Part shown: piece by piece, positions 25,603 through 35,781 of the stretch
Position numbering within the stretch: the stretch's first letter is position 1
Layout of the letters: each line of letters begins with the position of its first letter
From: SZUA-287 sp036397975
Lineage (GTDB): Bacteria > Bacteroidota > Ignavibacteria > UBA10030 > UBA6906
Direction: 5' to 3'
Assembly: GCA_036397975.1 (NCBI GenBank)
Contig: DASWHW010000099.1
Coordinates: 1-64,000, forward strand
DNA: 64,000 nucleotides
The notes under the pieces: model-generated
Databases searched by the model: none
Told to the model about the DNA's origin: nothing
The model's input: the letters and a program-made list of their open reading frames with translations, nothing else
Position numbers and translations under genes: made by a program

Positions 25603-28128
25603 GTGAAGAATTCTTCCAGAATAATTCCTCTCTTTTTGCTCCTTGCAACGACATCTGCAAGCTCGCTCGCTCAGCAGAAGGGGGGGCAGATTCGTGGCCT
25701 TATCACCGACGCCGAAACAAAGGGTCCACTTCCGCTTGTCAATGTGACCATCGAGAAATCACCATGGGGATCCACCACCGATCTGGAGGGGAAGTTCGTC
25801 ATTTCTTCTATTCCAATGGGAGAGTACGTTCTCGTTGCTCGCCTTGTCGGATATGAGGAGGTCAAGGAAACCGTTTCCGTTCAGCAAGGGAAGGAAACGC
25901 GGATTACCGTCGCTATGGAGCAAACTACCATCAGGCTTGGAGAAGTTAGGGTGACGGGTGACCGCGCCCGTCCGCAAGATGATACCAGGACTAGTGTTCT
26001 CATCCTGGAACCTGCGCAAGCAAGAACTCTTGCCGGAGTGGGGGAGGACGTCTTCCGGACCCTTCAGGCATTGCCGGGTGTTCTTGCTCCAAACGATTTC
26101 AGCTCGCAACTTGCCATTCGGGGAAGCGGACCTGACCAGAATCTCATTATCATGGACGGTATTGAAGTGTTTAATCCATACCGCCTCTATGGAACAATCA
26201 GTATGTTCAATCCTGAAACAGTCAATAATATTGAACTGGTCACCGGGGGATTTGGGGCGCAATACGGAGACCGTCTCTCCGCGGTGCTTGCCGTGACCAA
26301 CAAGGAGGGAAGAAACGAAGAAGGTGTTCATGGGAGTGTCAACGCAAGCATTACGAATGCGAACATTGTGTTCGACGGCAGTTATCCTTTCGGTCTTCGC
26401 GGGTCGTATGTTGTGGCTGTGCGGAGAACGTATTATGACCTGATTCTCGGCCCTATCGCGAAGAAGGCGAAGCTCGTGAGTGGTGATGTTGCGTTCCCGA
26501 ACTTTGCTGACTTCCAATCGAAATTTACGTTCGAACCTTCCGATGGACACAAAATAATTCTGAACGGAATTGCCAGCAAAGACGCGGTGGATGTGGTCTC
26601 CTCATCTGAACGTGAGAACCCTGATAGCGTCAATGTTCGTGACAATACACGGAACGATGTCGTTGGAGTTGCCTGGCACTTTGTTCCTTCACCCTCAACG
26701 ATGTCCCGCTTTGCCGCATCCTGGTATAGGAATACCGGCGACACTGAATTCGGCGGCGATTTTGTCGATCCTTCCCTCAATCGTGACCTCTATGAGAACA
26801 GGATCGATACTCTCGGTATCCGGTTCCTCAATCTTGAATTTGACTCAAGATACATTTTTGAAAAGCTTTCGTTCAAAGAGGAATTCAGCTATCATCACGG
26901 GATGCACTCGTTCGTTTCCGGTGCCGGCCTCGATTTCCTCAACACAACACTCCGCTGGACTTTTCGCCCTGACGCGGCCCTTCGCGCAGTCCTTGAATCG
27001 AGAAATATCCCATTTCTTCTTGAGCTGGACCAAACAAAGCGCTATTACCGGACGCATTTGTTTGTGCAGGATGATATCGAATTTTCATCCCAAGTCTCCG
27101 TCCAAGCCGGACTCCGGTATGATTTCTACGATATCATTGGACGGGGATATCTCCAGCCTCGAATCAGTGCTTCCTTCGCTCTTGATCCTACAACAACTCT
27201 TCGAGCAGCATTAGGCCTTTATCGACAATCGCCGGGATATGAAAAGCTGCTCGATCAAAACAGTTTCATCGACTTAACCAATAGCAATGTTGGAGTCCTG
27301 GGCGCAGAAAAAGCAACTCACTATGTTCTGGGATTTGATCGCTGGCTTGACAACAAATGGCGTCTCCAGTTTGAAACATATTACAAGAACTTTCAGGATG
27401 TCATTGTACAGGACATTGTTCCAGGGTCGGTATACCAGTCGTCCCCGATCTCCGGGGGAGATGTTCGGAAAATATCCGGCTGGACTCTCCCTGCAGCTAT
27501 CCCTTCTGACTCTACGACAACAAATCCTGTCAATGGTGCAAAGGGATCATCATACGGGATTGAAATACTGCTTGAGAAAAAAAACTTGTTTGCCGACGAT
27601 CGTCTCTCAGGCTGGGTAAGCTATTCTCTGGCACAGGCAGAAAGAACAAGAGGTGCACTTGTTACACCGTTCAGGTTTGACCAGAGACATACGATGAACC
27701 TCGTTATTGACTATGCAATTTCCGACTGGCTTACTGTCGGCATTCGATGGAAGTACGGCAGCGGGCTTCCATACACCGAGCCGGTAGGAATTCGACCAAG
27801 GATCATTGCAAATGAATCCAATGGGCAGACAGTCCATGAAATTCAGTCAGATGGAAATGGCAATGTCGTTTTTGACTTCGATAGGGGAGGAGAAGCCAAT
27901 CGTTTTCAGAGCAGTCTGCCTCCATATCACAGGCTGGATGCACGATTGACTGCCGCTGCGGATTACTGGGACCTGGACTGGCATTTTTATATTGATGTGA
28001 TTAATGTATACAATCGATCGAACGTTCTGACATACAACTACTTTATCGGCAGTGACTTATCTATTGGCCGCACCTCTGTATACATGCTTCCTCTTCTTCC
28101 TACTCTTGGCTTCTCCGTACAGTTCTGA
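25603..28128 (+). CDS. TonB-dependent outer membrane receptor with carboxypeptidase-regulatory-like domain
   Basis: An 841-aa outer-membrane transporter. A signal peptide (IIPLFLLLATTSASSLAQ) is followed by a beta-sandwich CarboxypepD_reg-like domain (~25-110), a plug domain (~140-240, with LQALPGVLAPNDFSSQLAIRGSGPDQNLIIMDGIEV-type residues) and a C-terminal beta barrel. No TonB/ExbBD genes and no SusD partner are adjacent, so the substrate is unknown; SusC-type glycan uptake is unlikely without SusD. Start is GTG at 25603; GGAGG lies 35 nt upstream, too far to serve it. Confidence 0.88.
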   Translation: MKNSSRIIPLFLLLATTSASSLAQQKGGQIRGLITDAETKGPLPLVNVTIEKSPWGSTTDLEGKFVISSIPMGEYVLVARLVGYEEVKETVSVQQGKETRITVAMEQTTIRLGEVRVTGDRARPQDDTRTSVLILEPAQARTLAGVGEDVFRTLQALPGVLAPNDFSSQLAIRGSGPDQNLIIMDGIEVFNPYRLYGTISMFNPETVNNIELVTGGFGAQYGDRLSAVLAVTNKEGRNEEGVHGSVNASITNANIVFDGSYPFGLRGSYVVAVRRTYYDLILGPIAKKAKLVSGDVAFPNFADFQSKFTFEPSDGHKIILNGIASKDAVDVVSSSERENPDSVNVRDNTRNDVVGVAWHFVPSPSTMSRFAASWYRNTGDTEFGGDFVDPSLNRDLYENRIDTLGIRFLNLEFDSRYIFEKLSFKEEFSYHHGMHSFVSGAGLDFLNTTLRWTFRPDAALRAVLESRNIPFLLELDQTKRYYRTHLFVQDDIEFSSQVSVQAGLRYDFYDIIGRGYLQPRISASFALDPTTTLRAALGLYRQSPGYEKLLDQNSFIDLTNSNVGVLGAEKATHYVLGFDRWLDNKWRLQFETYYKNFQDVIVQDIVPGSVYQSSPISGGDVRKISGWTLPAAIPSDSTTTNPVNGAKGSSYGIEILLEKKNLFADDRLSGWVSYSLAQAERTRGALVTPFRFDQRHTMNLVIDYAISDWLTVGIRWKYGSGLPYTEPVGIRPRIIANESNGQTVHEIQSDGNGNVVFDFDRGGEANRFQSSLPPYHRLDARLTAAADYWDLDWHFYIDVINVYNRSNVLTYNYFIGSDLSIGRTSVYMLPLLPTLGFSVQF

Positions 28129-28131
28129 TCT

Positions 28132-29325
28132 ATGAACGCTCATGAAAAGATCGTCGGCATATCGGAATTGACCCGTCGGATCAAACGGTTGCTCGAGGGT
28201 GGCTTTTCTTCGGTGGCTGTTCAGGGAGAAGTGTCAAATTTCAAGCATCATCATCCATCAGGTCATCTCTATTTTACTCTGAAGGATGAGAATGCGTCAC
28301 TCAGTGCGGTGATGTGGCGCAGCCGCGCCTCGATGTTACCTTTCATGCCGGTTGATGGAATGAAAGTCGTCGCAAGCGGACGAATAACTGTCTATGAAGT
28401 TCGTGGAAACTATCAGCTCGATGTGCTCAGTATGCGTCCGTTGGGGACGGGTGACCTGCAAATTGCATTCGAGAAACTGAAACAAAAACTCTTCGAGGAG
28501 GGTTTATTTGCGGAAGAGCATAAACTTCCCTTGCCGGAATACCCTGAACGGATTGGCATCGTCACATCACCGACAGGCGCCGTCTTGCAGGACATGTTGA
28601 ATGTTCTCCGACGACGCTTCCCCGGAGTGGAAGTGGTGATTGCCCCGGTGAAGGTGCAGGGACCGGGTGCCGCTTCGGAAATTGCAGAAGCGATCCGCGC
28701 GTTGAATATGCTGAACCTTGTCGACATCATCGTCCTCGCGCGAGGCGGCGGGTCTCTCGAAGATCTCTGGCCATTCAACGAAGAAATTGTCGCGAGAGCA
28801 ATCTATGCGTCGATCCTTCCCGTTGTCAGCGCAATCGGACATGAAGTGGATTACACGATCGCAGACTTCGTTGCAGATATGCGAGCACCGACTCCCTCGG
28901 CGGCCGCCGAACTCATCGTGCAGGAACGGAATGCAATCATTGAAGTTTTACGCAATAATGCTTATACTATGCAAGAAAACCTAACGACAATGCTGAAGAA
29001 CCATAAGGAGTCCATTCGGCATCTCCTTCGTAGTTATACCTTTAACAAACCGCTTGACCTTCTCCGCCAAATGAATCAACGCATCGATGAGATTCATCGT
29101 ACCTTGGGGGTTTCAATGGAACACATCCATGCCCTTACCGCGTCGAGAATGAATGCTCTCCAACAGAGGATAGAGGCGCTGAATCCTGAGTTGGTACTCA
29201 AACGAGGGTATGCGATGGTGTATCGCGATACCAACATCATCTCCTCAAGCTCTTCCTTGCATCTGCAGGATGAAATTCGCGTTCGATTCCGTGACGGCGA
29301 AAAGAAATCGGTGATTATAGAATAA
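28132..29325 (+). CDS. xseA: Exodeoxyribonuclease VII large subunit
   Basis: The catalytic subunit of exonuclease VII, degrading single-stranded DNA to oligonucleotides. An N-terminal OB fold (residues ~5-100, VQGEVSNFKHHHPSGHLYFTLKD) is followed by the catalytic domain with RIGIVTSPTGAVLQDM, ARGGGSLEDLWPFNEE, VSAIGHEVDYTIADFVAD and PTPSAAAEL. The coiled-coil region is shorter than in E. coli (397 aa in all). It starts 3 nt after the TonB receptor and overlaps xseB by one base. Confidence 0.96.
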   Translation: MNAHEKIVGISELTRRIKRLLEGGFSSVAVQGEVSNFKHHHPSGHLYFTLKDENASLSAVMWRSRASMLPFMPVDGMKVVASGRITVYEVRGNYQLDVLSMRPLGTGDLQIAFEKLKQKLFEEGLFAEEHKLPLPEYPERIGIVTSPTGAVLQDMLNVLRRRFPGVEVVIAPVKVQGPGAASEIAEAIRALNMLNLVDIIVLARGGGSLEDLWPFNEEIVARAIYASILPVVSAIGHEVDYTIADFVADMRAPTPSAAAELIVQERNAIIEVLRNNAYTMQENLTTMLKNHKESIRHLLRSYTFNKPLDLLRQMNQRIDEIHRTLGVSMEHIHALTASRMNALQQRIEALNPELVLKRGYAMVYRDTNIISSSSSLHLQDEIRVRFRDGEKKSVIIE

Positions 29326-29579
29326 TGGCAAAAGCAAGACCTGAAAAATCGGCCGACAGCGGTCAGACTTTCGAATCTTCCCTCAAGAAATTGGAAGCAA
29401 TCGTTGATCAACTGGAGCAAGGTGATGTCCCCCTCGAGGATTCCATCCGCATGTATGAAGAAGGAATTACTCTCTCCAAAGCGTGTGTGGAAAAACTCAT
29501 GAAAGCGGAAATGCGCATCAAAACCTTGAGCAAAGACATGGATGGAAATTTCCGTGTGATCGGGGAGGATACTGAATGA
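29325..29579 (+). CDS. xseB: Exodeoxyribonuclease VII small subunit
   Basis: An 84-aa helical small subunit that binds the XseA coiled coil. The motif FESSLKKLEAIVDQLEQGDVPLEDSIRMYEEGI-type sequence (residues ~15-50) is diagnostic. TAATG overlap with xseA and ATGA overlap with dxs show tight coupling; xseB-dxs adjacency is widely seen. Confidence 0.95.
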   Translation: MAKARPEKSADSGQTFESSLKKLEAIVDQLEQGDVPLEDSIRMYEEGITLSKACVEKLMKAEMRIKTLSKDMDGNFRVIGEDTE

Positions 29580-31510
29580 GTTCGCAGCAATACAAATTCC
29601 TCGATCGCGTTAATATCCCCGCCGATATTCGCAAGCTTTCGATGCCCGAACTTAAAGGTCTTGCAACGGACGTCCGGGAGTACCTGATCGAAACTGTTGC
29701 GAAGACGGGTGGCCATCTCGGCGCGGGGCTCGGGTCGGTGGAACTTGCCGTCGCGCTGCATTATGTCTTCAACACGCCATATGACAAGCTCGTGTGGGAT
29801 GTTGGGCACCAGGCATATCCGCACAAGATTCTTACGGGGCGCAAAGACAGACTTCACACGATTCGCCAATATCAAGGGTTGAGTGGATTCTTGAAACGCT
29901 CTGAGAGTGAGTATGACACTTTTGGAGCGGGACACGCGACCACCGCGATCTCCGCCGCAACAGGGATGGTCGCGGCAAGGGACCACATCAAAGAATCATA
30001 TAAGGTCGTCGCAATCGTTGGTGATGGTGCGATGACTGGAGGAATGGCCTACGAAGGAATGAACAATGCCGGCCTCCTCAAGAAGGACATGATCGTCATC
30101 CTCAATGACAATAACATGTCCATCGCGCCAAATGTCTGGGCAATTTCGAATTACTTCACCGAGCTCATTGCAGATCCACGCTATAATCGGTTTAAATCCA
30201 ACATCTATGAATTAACAGGTAAACTGGATGTCTGGGGTGATCGGATCCGCCGGGTGGCCGCACGCGTCGAAGAAGGCATTAAGGTGATCGTGACACCCGG
30301 AATGCTCTTCGAAGCGCTTGGATTCCGCTACTTTGGACCTATCAACGGCCATAATCTTTCTCAGTTGGTTCGAATACTCCAGGATGTAAAAAACTACAGC
30401 GGTCCTATTCTCATCCATACCATCACACAAAAAGGGAAGGGATACAAACCTGCAGAAGCGGATGCACAACGACTTCATGGCGTTACCCCTTTTGACAAGG
30501 TCACGGGCGTAGCCCCTAAGAAATCCCCTGGAGCACCATCGTACACGAAAGTCTTCGGCGAAGCAATGGTTCAGCTTGCGCAGGAAAACCCACGTCTCGT
30601 TGGAATTACTGCTGCCATGCCAGATGGGACGGGACTCGATCAGCTACAAAGCAAGGTTCCCGATCGTTTCTATGATGTCGGCATCGCAGAACAACATGCG
30701 GTGACGTTCGCAGCTGGTCTTGCCACACAGGGTTGCATTCCCGTCGCTGCGATCTATTCCACGTTTCTCCAAAGAGCGTTCGATCAGATTATCCATGATG
30801 TTGCCTTGCAGCATCTGCACGTGATCTTTGCCTTGGACCGAGGTGGACTTGTCGGTGCAGATGGCCCGACTCACCATGGGGTCTTCGATCTTTCATATTT
30901 ACGACTCATTCCGGGAATGATCATCATGTCCCCGAAAGATGAGAGTGAACTGCGCGACATGTTGTATACGGCGGTCCGGTATGAGAAGGGTCCCATCGCG
31001 TTGCGCTACCCGCGCGGAAATGGAGTAGGAGTTCCCTTGAAGAAAGGCTTTGACCTTCTCCCACTCGGGAAGGCTGAGGTGCTGCGAACAGGAACGGACA
31101 TTGCCATTCTTGCTCTTGGAGGGATGGTCCACCAAGCCCTAACCGCGGCAGAAGAACTACAGATGGGTGGAATCTCTGCGGAGGTGGTCAACATGAGATT
31201 TGTCAAACCAATCGATGAGAACCTTCTCGATGATATCATGAATCGTTTCAGTGCGATAGTTACCATTGAGGACAATGTTGTCCACGGTGGTTTTGGTAGC
31301 GCAATTGCCGAATATATTTCCCAGACAAACCATTCGGAAGTCCGTTTGAAAATTCACGGGGTTCCCGATCACTTTATCGATCATGGCACACCTGCTGAAC
31401 TATACCGGGATCTCCAACTCGACTCGGCTGGCATTGCCGTTGTCGCAAAGTCCTTTCTCGCAAAACTTCCGTCCAAATCGAAAAGCCGACTGGGTGCTCT
31501 TGCTAAATAG
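29576..31510 (+). CDS. dxs: 1-deoxy-D-xylulose-5-phosphate synthase
   Basis: A thiamine-diphosphate enzyme making DXP from pyruvate and glyceraldehyde-3-phosphate, the entry to the MEP isoprenoid pathway. The ThDP motif GDGAMTGGMAYEGMNNAG ... LNDNNMSI is at about residues 149-180. The transketolase pyrimidine-binding domain (VGIAEQHAVTFAAGLA, with the catalytic glutamate) and the C-terminal domain follow. 644 aa, full length. Last gene of the xse-dxs unit, though the next gene is only 21 nt away. Confidence 0.97.
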   Translation: MSSQQYKFLDRVNIPADIRKLSMPELKGLATDVREYLIETVAKTGGHLGAGLGSVELAVALHYVFNTPYDKLVWDVGHQAYPHKILTGRKDRLHTIRQYQGLSGFLKRSESEYDTFGAGHATTAISAATGMVAARDHIKESYKVVAIVGDGAMTGGMAYEGMNNAGLLKKDMIVILNDNNMSIAPNVWAISNYFTELIADPRYNRFKSNIYELTGKLDVWGDRIRRVAARVEEGIKVIVTPGMLFEALGFRYFGPINGHNLSQLVRILQDVKNYSGPILIHTITQKGKGYKPAEADAQRLHGVTPFDKVTGVAPKKSPGAPSYTKVFGEAMVQLAQENPRLVGITAAMPDGTGLDQLQSKVPDRFYDVGIAEQHAVTFAAGLATQGCIPVAAIYSTFLQRAFDQIIHDVALQHLHVIFALDRGGLVGADGPTHHGVFDLSYLRLIPGMIIMSPKDESELRDMLYTAVRYEKGPIALRYPRGNGVGVPLKKGFDLLPLGKAEVLRTGTDIAILALGGMVHQALTAAEELQMGGISAEVVNMRFVKPIDENLLDDIMNRFSAIVTIEDNVVHGGFGSAIAEYISQTNHSEVRLKIHGVPDHFIDHGTPAELYRDLQLDSAGIAVVAKSFLAKLPSKSKSRLGALAK

Positions 31511-31531
31511 ACTCAAGCATCGCCAATACTT

Positions 31532-32536
31532 ATGGAGCCTGTAAGACTCGGCATAATAGGCGTCGGCTGGGTCGCCCAGGTAATTCATTTCCCAATCCTC
31601 ATCAAACTTCCCGACGTCAAAATCGTCTCTCTGTCTGACGTGAACAAGAGTCGCGCTCACCTGGTGGGAGAGAAGTATGGAATCAAAAACATTTATTCCG
31701 ATGTCCACGCGATGCTTCAGTCAGTGGACATTTCCGCCGTTCTGATTTGTACCCCCACGGATACACATCTGGACCTCGTTCTTGCTTGCCTTGCAGCCGG
31801 AAAAGACGTTCTTGTTGAAAAGCCGATAGCGCGATCCTATAAAGAAGCCGTTCAAATGGCTGATGCCGCACGCGATGCGAAGCGAAACCTTATGGTCGGC
31901 ATGAACCTCCGTTTTCGTCCCGATACAATGCTGCTCAAGAGTTTTATCGAAGGAAAAGAACTAGGGAACATCTTCTACGCATCCATCGGTTGGCTAACAA
32001 AACGACAGTCGGATAGCAAATGGGCGATGAAGAAAGAGAAAGCCGGAGGGGGAGTGTTCATGGATATCGGCAACGTATTGCTCGATATGGCCCTGTGGAT
32101 GATGGGATATCCTAATGTGACCCGTGTGAAGGCGAATCATTTCAAGCAGAAAGCAAAACAGGTGGAAGATACATCTCTCGTGACCTTAACCCTGTCTAAC
32201 GGCGCCGTAATACGAATAGAATCAAGTTGGTCTCTTTGTCTGCAGGATGAAATCTATTACGGCCACTTTTACGGACCCGAAGGAACGGCAAGTCTGAATC
32301 CCCTTCGAATCCATCGAGAGCGATATGGGAATGTGGTAAACCTCGCGCCTGCAAAAATGGACTCACCACAGGCAATGTTCAAGAGATCGTACGAAAACGA
32401 GTTGAAACATTTTCTGGCCGCCGTCCAAGGAATTCACCCACTCATCTCCACTGCGGACGAAGCAATTCACCGAATGCGGATTGTAGAAGCAGTATACAAA
32501 TCGGCCCGTCTGGGAAAAGAAATTGTCATCACGTAG
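31532..32536 (+). CDS. Gfo/Idh/MocA family oxidoreductase
   Basis: An NAD(P)-dependent sugar-type dehydrogenase of 334 aa. The N-terminal Rossmann fold has GIIGVGWVAQ (residues 7-16), and the family motif VEKPIARS carries the conserved EKP lysine. The C-terminal alpha/beta domain has GGGVFMDIGNVLLDMALWMMG, where the usual GGxxxDxGxH motif has N in place of H. Substrate unknown. It follows dxs closely and overlaps the response-regulator gene by 14 nt if the latter's TTG start is right. Confidence 0.87.
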   Translation: MEPVRLGIIGVGWVAQVIHFPILIKLPDVKIVSLSDVNKSRAHLVGEKYGIKNIYSDVHAMLQSVDISAVLICTPTDTHLDLVLACLAAGKDVLVEKPIARSYKEAVQMADAARDAKRNLMVGMNLRFRPDTMLLKSFIEGKELGNIFYASIGWLTKRQSDSKWAMKKEKAGGGVFMDIGNVLLDMALWMMGYPNVTRVKANHFKQKAKQVEDTSLVTLTLSNGAVIRIESSWSLCLQDEIYYGHFYGPEGTASLNPLRIHRERYGNVVNLAPAKMDSPQAMFKRSYENELKHFLAAVQGIHPLISTADEAIHRMRIVEAVYKSARLGKEIVIT

Positions 32537-33236
32537 TACCGGCAACAACAGGACGGGGGATGTTCATGTCCTCGTCGTCGATGACGAACCGGACATCATC
32601 GAGGTGATCCGTTATAATCTTGTCCGTGAAGGATTTGTCGTTTCTTCAGCAAAGAACGGCAACGAATGTCTGACAGAAGTGCATCAACACACACCCGATC
32701 TGATTATCCTCGACGTAATGATGCCGGTTATGGATGGGTTTGAAACTTGCCGACGATTGAAGGCGGGCACCGCGACCAGGGAGATTCCGATCATCTTTCT
32801 GACCGCGCGATCCGGAGAGAGAGACGAGATTGAAGGTCTCGATCTTGGTGCGGACGATTACATTACAAAACCCATCAGTCCTCGTCGATTGGTCTCGCGA
32901 GTGAAGGCTTCATTACGACGGTTGGAGACGATCGCGAAGGACCCCCAGATTCTTCGGGTTGGGAACATCGTCGTAAACCGAAGTCAATACTCCGTCCACC
33001 ATGGAGATCAAGAACTTTCTCTTCCGCGCAAAGAATTTGAACTCCTTGCGTTCATGGCAGCCCGCCCTGGAAGAGTACTGTCCCGCGACGTTCTCCTCAA
33101 TCAAATCTGGGGAAGCGACGTGGTAGTCGTAGATCGCACTGTCGATGTTCATATCAGCAAGCTTAGGGAGAAGCTGGGAAAGCATGGACTTCTCATCGAG
33201 ACGGTCAAGGGTGTGGGATATCGTCTTCGTGAGTAA
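32523..33236 (+). CDS. PhoB/OmpR-family response regulator
   Basis: A receiver domain (residues ~14-130) with acidic pair DDEPD, phospho-acceptor D64 in LDVMMPVMDG, T/A at the switch region and K in ADDYITKPIS. A winged-helix DNA-binding domain follows (~145-235, LSRDVLLNQIWGSDVVVVDRTVDVHISKLREKLG-type). The next gene encodes its likely kinase. A TTG start at 32523 is the only in-frame initiation codon before the receiver; it overlaps the preceding gene. The pair resembles PhoB/PhoR or WalR/WalK, but no phosphate genes are nearby. Confidence 0.92.
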   Translation: MSSRSTGNNRTGDVHVLVVDDEPDIIEVIRYNLVREGFVVSSAKNGNECLTEVHQHTPDLIILDVMMPVMDGFETCRRLKAGTATREIPIIFLTARSGERDEIEGLDLGADDYITKPISPRRLVSRVKASLRRLETIAKDPQILRVGNIVVNRSQYSVHHGDQELSLPRKEFELLAFMAARPGRVLSRDVLLNQIWGSDVVVVDRTVDVHISKLREKLGKHGLLIETVKGVGYRLRE

Positions 33237-33247
33237 GGAAGACCCTT

Positions 33248-34678
33248 GTGAAACTTAGAACCAAAATACTATCTACCTATCTTCTTCTCACTGTATTGGG
33301 TCTAGTTCTGGTTGGTGTGGTCACCGCTTACCAAATTCAAATACACCTCGAGCAACATGTGGAAGACGAGTTGGGGGAGAGACTCACTCTTGTCATCCGC
33401 TCGCTTTCAGAAGAAGAACTCTGGCTCAGCAAGGAAAACCGTCAATATCTTACCACGGTTTCCGAGGCGCTTCATTCCCGCATTTCGTTTGTCGATCAAT
33501 CCGGGATAGTGTTTTACGATTCTCAGATTCCGGATGATTCTCTTCCCCAGCTTGAGAACCATCTTCATCGACCTGAGATTCAGCAAGCCTCACGCCAACC
33601 TTTTGGAATTGATAAACGAAAGAGTCAGTCGGTGGGGAAGGCCTATTTCTATATGGCGCGCAGGATACCAGGAACAAGTTTTGGTCGTCCCGATTCTGTG
33701 TACGTCCGCGTGACTCGTTCCCTGGAGGCGGCAGAAGCGATGCAAAAGGACATTTTCACAACAATCAGCATGGTCATGTTTCTTGCCTTCCTCCTGATGG
33801 GTTTTGTGTCGATCCGTTTATCAAAAACTGCGACCCGACCTATTGTCTCAATTCTCCGAACAGCGAAGGCCATTCGTAATGGTGATCTTGAACAGCGAAT
33901 TCAGATTCTCGCGCACGATGAACTTGGGGAACTGTCAAGTGCCATAAACGAAATGGCTCAAACGCTCTCGAACGACATTAGTCGTCTCAAGCGGTTGGAA
34001 CAGGTTCGGAGTGAATTTCTGGGGAATGTTTCACATGAACTCAGGACACCACTGTTTTCACTCCAGGGGTTTCTTGAGACACTCATCGATGGTGCGATCG
34101 ATGATCCGGAAGTAAATAGGCCTTTTCTTGAGAAAGCGCTCCACCATGCAAATCGGCTGAATGCACTACTGAACGACCTCATTCAGATTTCGAGCATTGA
34201 ATCTGGAGAAATGATTATGAGTTTTCGGTACTTTGCTGTTCGGGATTTTCTTGCGAGCTGCGTTGCAGAAATGAAATCGCTTGCCGAGAAAAGAGGTGTC
34301 CGTCTATTCATCGGGGCTGGCGAAGACATGCAGGTCTACGGTGACCGCGACAGGCTGAAGCAGGTAATTACGAACCTCGTCGACAATGCAATCAAGTATA
34401 CCGCTTCCGGTGGAACCATCGAGGTTCGCGCAAACGCAGCGGACAACTTTTGCACCATCTCAGTGCATGACACAGGAATTGGTATTCCAGAAGAGCATAT
34501 ACCAAGAGTCGCTGAGAGATTTTACCGAGTTGATCGTGATCGCTCACGAGAAGTCGGCGGCACGGGTTTGGGTCTAGCCATCGTAAAGCACATCGTGGAG
34601 GCGCATGAGAGTAGGCTGCAAGTCGAAAGCACTGTCAATGCTGGCAGCACTTTTTCATTTACATTGAAAAATTCATGA
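33248..34678 (+). CDS. PhoR/WalK-like sensor histidine kinase
   Basis: A membrane sensor of 476 aa. Two membrane helices (about residues 8-28 and 176-198) flank a ~150-residue extracytoplasmic sensor domain. A HAMP domain (~199-250), the H box with H263 in NVSHELRTPL, the N box (LVDNAIKYT), G1 (DTGIGIP) and G2 (GGTGLGLAIVKHIVE) follow. The GTG start lies 11 nt after the response regulator. The 3' end overlaps ribD by 4 nt. The signal sensed is unknown. Confidence 0.93.
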   Translation: MKLRTKILSTYLLLTVLGLVLVGVVTAYQIQIHLEQHVEDELGERLTLVIRSLSEEELWLSKENRQYLTTVSEALHSRISFVDQSGIVFYDSQIPDDSLPQLENHLHRPEIQQASRQPFGIDKRKSQSVGKAYFYMARRIPGTSFGRPDSVYVRVTRSLEAAEAMQKDIFTTISMVMFLAFLLMGFVSIRLSKTATRPIVSILRTAKAIRNGDLEQRIQILAHDELGELSSAINEMAQTLSNDISRLKRLEQVRSEFLGNVSHELRTPLFSLQGFLETLIDGAIDDPEVNRPFLEKALHHANRLNALLNDLIQISSIESGEMIMSFRYFAVRDFLASCVAEMKSLAEKRGVRLFIGAGEDMQVYGDRDRLKQVITNLVDNAIKYTASGGTIEVRANAADNFCTISVHDTGIGIPEEHIPRVAERFYRVDRDRSREVGGTGLGLAIVKHIVEAHESRLQVESTVNAGSTFSFTLKNS

Positions 34679-35772
34679 GAGCTCAAAATGAAGTGACTGA
34701 CGAGCAATTCATGCGTCAATGTATCCGCCTTGCTGAAAGAGGGAGAGGGTACGTTAGTCCGAATCCTGTCGTAGGTGCACTTCTTGTGAAGGATGGAGAA
34801 GTACTGTCCAGGGGATACCACAAGAAATACGGTGGCGATCATGCTGAGGTGGAGTGCCTCAGCCACTACGATGGTGACTGTCGGGGAACAACATTGTTTG
34901 TTAATCTGGAACCATGCTCGCATTTTGGAAAGACCCCTCCATGCACGGAGACGATTGTTCGCCGGGGGATCTCACGAGTTGTTATCGGAATAATTGATCC
35001 GAATCCCATTGTTTCGGGGAAAGGAGTGAGGGATCTAGCAAAGGCTGGAATAGATGTCATCACCGGGACATGCGAGAGCGAATGCCGACAACTGAACAAA
35101 ATGTTCATAAAAAACATATCTTCAAAAGTGCCATTCGTGAATGTGAAGATCGCGCAGACGCTCGATGGGAAGATCGCGAGGCGACGACAGGGATTCTCCT
35201 GGATTACCGGGGCTGCGTCTCAGAACGAGGTTCATAAATGGAGACGTGCATATGATGCAGTCTGCGTCGGGGCAGGGGCAATACGCACGGATAATCCTTC
35301 GCTGACGGTGCGACATGTACGGGGCCGCAATCCGGGTGTTGTTATTCTTGACGGACGGCTCAACGTTCATCCCGATTCCCGAGTTTTTACCACGGCCCCA
35401 GAACGCAAGATCTTCATCGTGTGTACGGAAAACTCAGTACGAAACAAGAAATCACATGTGGCACGTTTGACCAAGAGGGGAGTTACAGTAATCCCTATGT
35501 CGGGGCCCCGCATTGATATCCAGAAAATGCTCTTCGCACTCTACCAGCGCGGGATCGGGTCAATTCTTGTTGAGGGAGGTCAGAAGGTATTTTCCCAGTT
35601 CATCCTTCAACACTTTTATGATGAGGTGAGTGTTTTCATTTCACCGAAATCGTATGGAAACGGATTGAGCCCGTGTGTTTTTGACCTTCCCGGTGACGAT
35701 AAGCTCTCGTATGTCGAAATGACTTCCCGAAGGCTGGGCAACGACGTTCTTATCCAACTGACCAAGGAATGA
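34675..35772 (+). CDS. ribD: Bifunctional diaminohydroxyphosphoribosylaminopyrimidine deaminase/reductase
   Basis: Performs two successive steps of riboflavin synthesis. The N-terminal deaminase has the zinc site HAEVECL and PCSHFGKTPPC; the C-terminal reductase domain begins near residue 150 (VPFVNVKIAQTLDGKIA) and includes ILVEGGQKVFSQFI. 365 aa, full length. ATGA overlap with the kinase gene and 9 nt to ribE. No FMN riboswitch is visible because the upstream region is coding. Confidence 0.96.
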   Translation: MRAQNEVTDEQFMRQCIRLAERGRGYVSPNPVVGALLVKDGEVLSRGYHKKYGGDHAEVECLSHYDGDCRGTTLFVNLEPCSHFGKTPPCTETIVRRGISRVVIGIIDPNPIVSGKGVRDLAKAGIDVITGTCESECRQLNKMFIKNISSKVPFVNVKIAQTLDGKIARRRQGFSWITGAASQNEVHKWRRAYDAVCVGAGAIRTDNPSLTVRHVRGRNPGVVILDGRLNVHPDSRVFTTAPERKIFIVCTENSVRNKKSHVARLTKRGVTVIPMSGPRIDIQKMLFALYQRGIGSILVEGGQKVFSQFILQHFYDEVSVFISPKSYGNGLSPCVFDLPGDDKLSYVEMTSRRLGNDVLIQLTKE

Positions 35773-35781
35773 AAGGAATCA

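Noticed and set aside
34560..34674. FMN riboswitch upstream of ribD
   Set aside because: The region is coding sequence of the histidine kinase that overlaps ribD; no conserved RFN elements were recognised.
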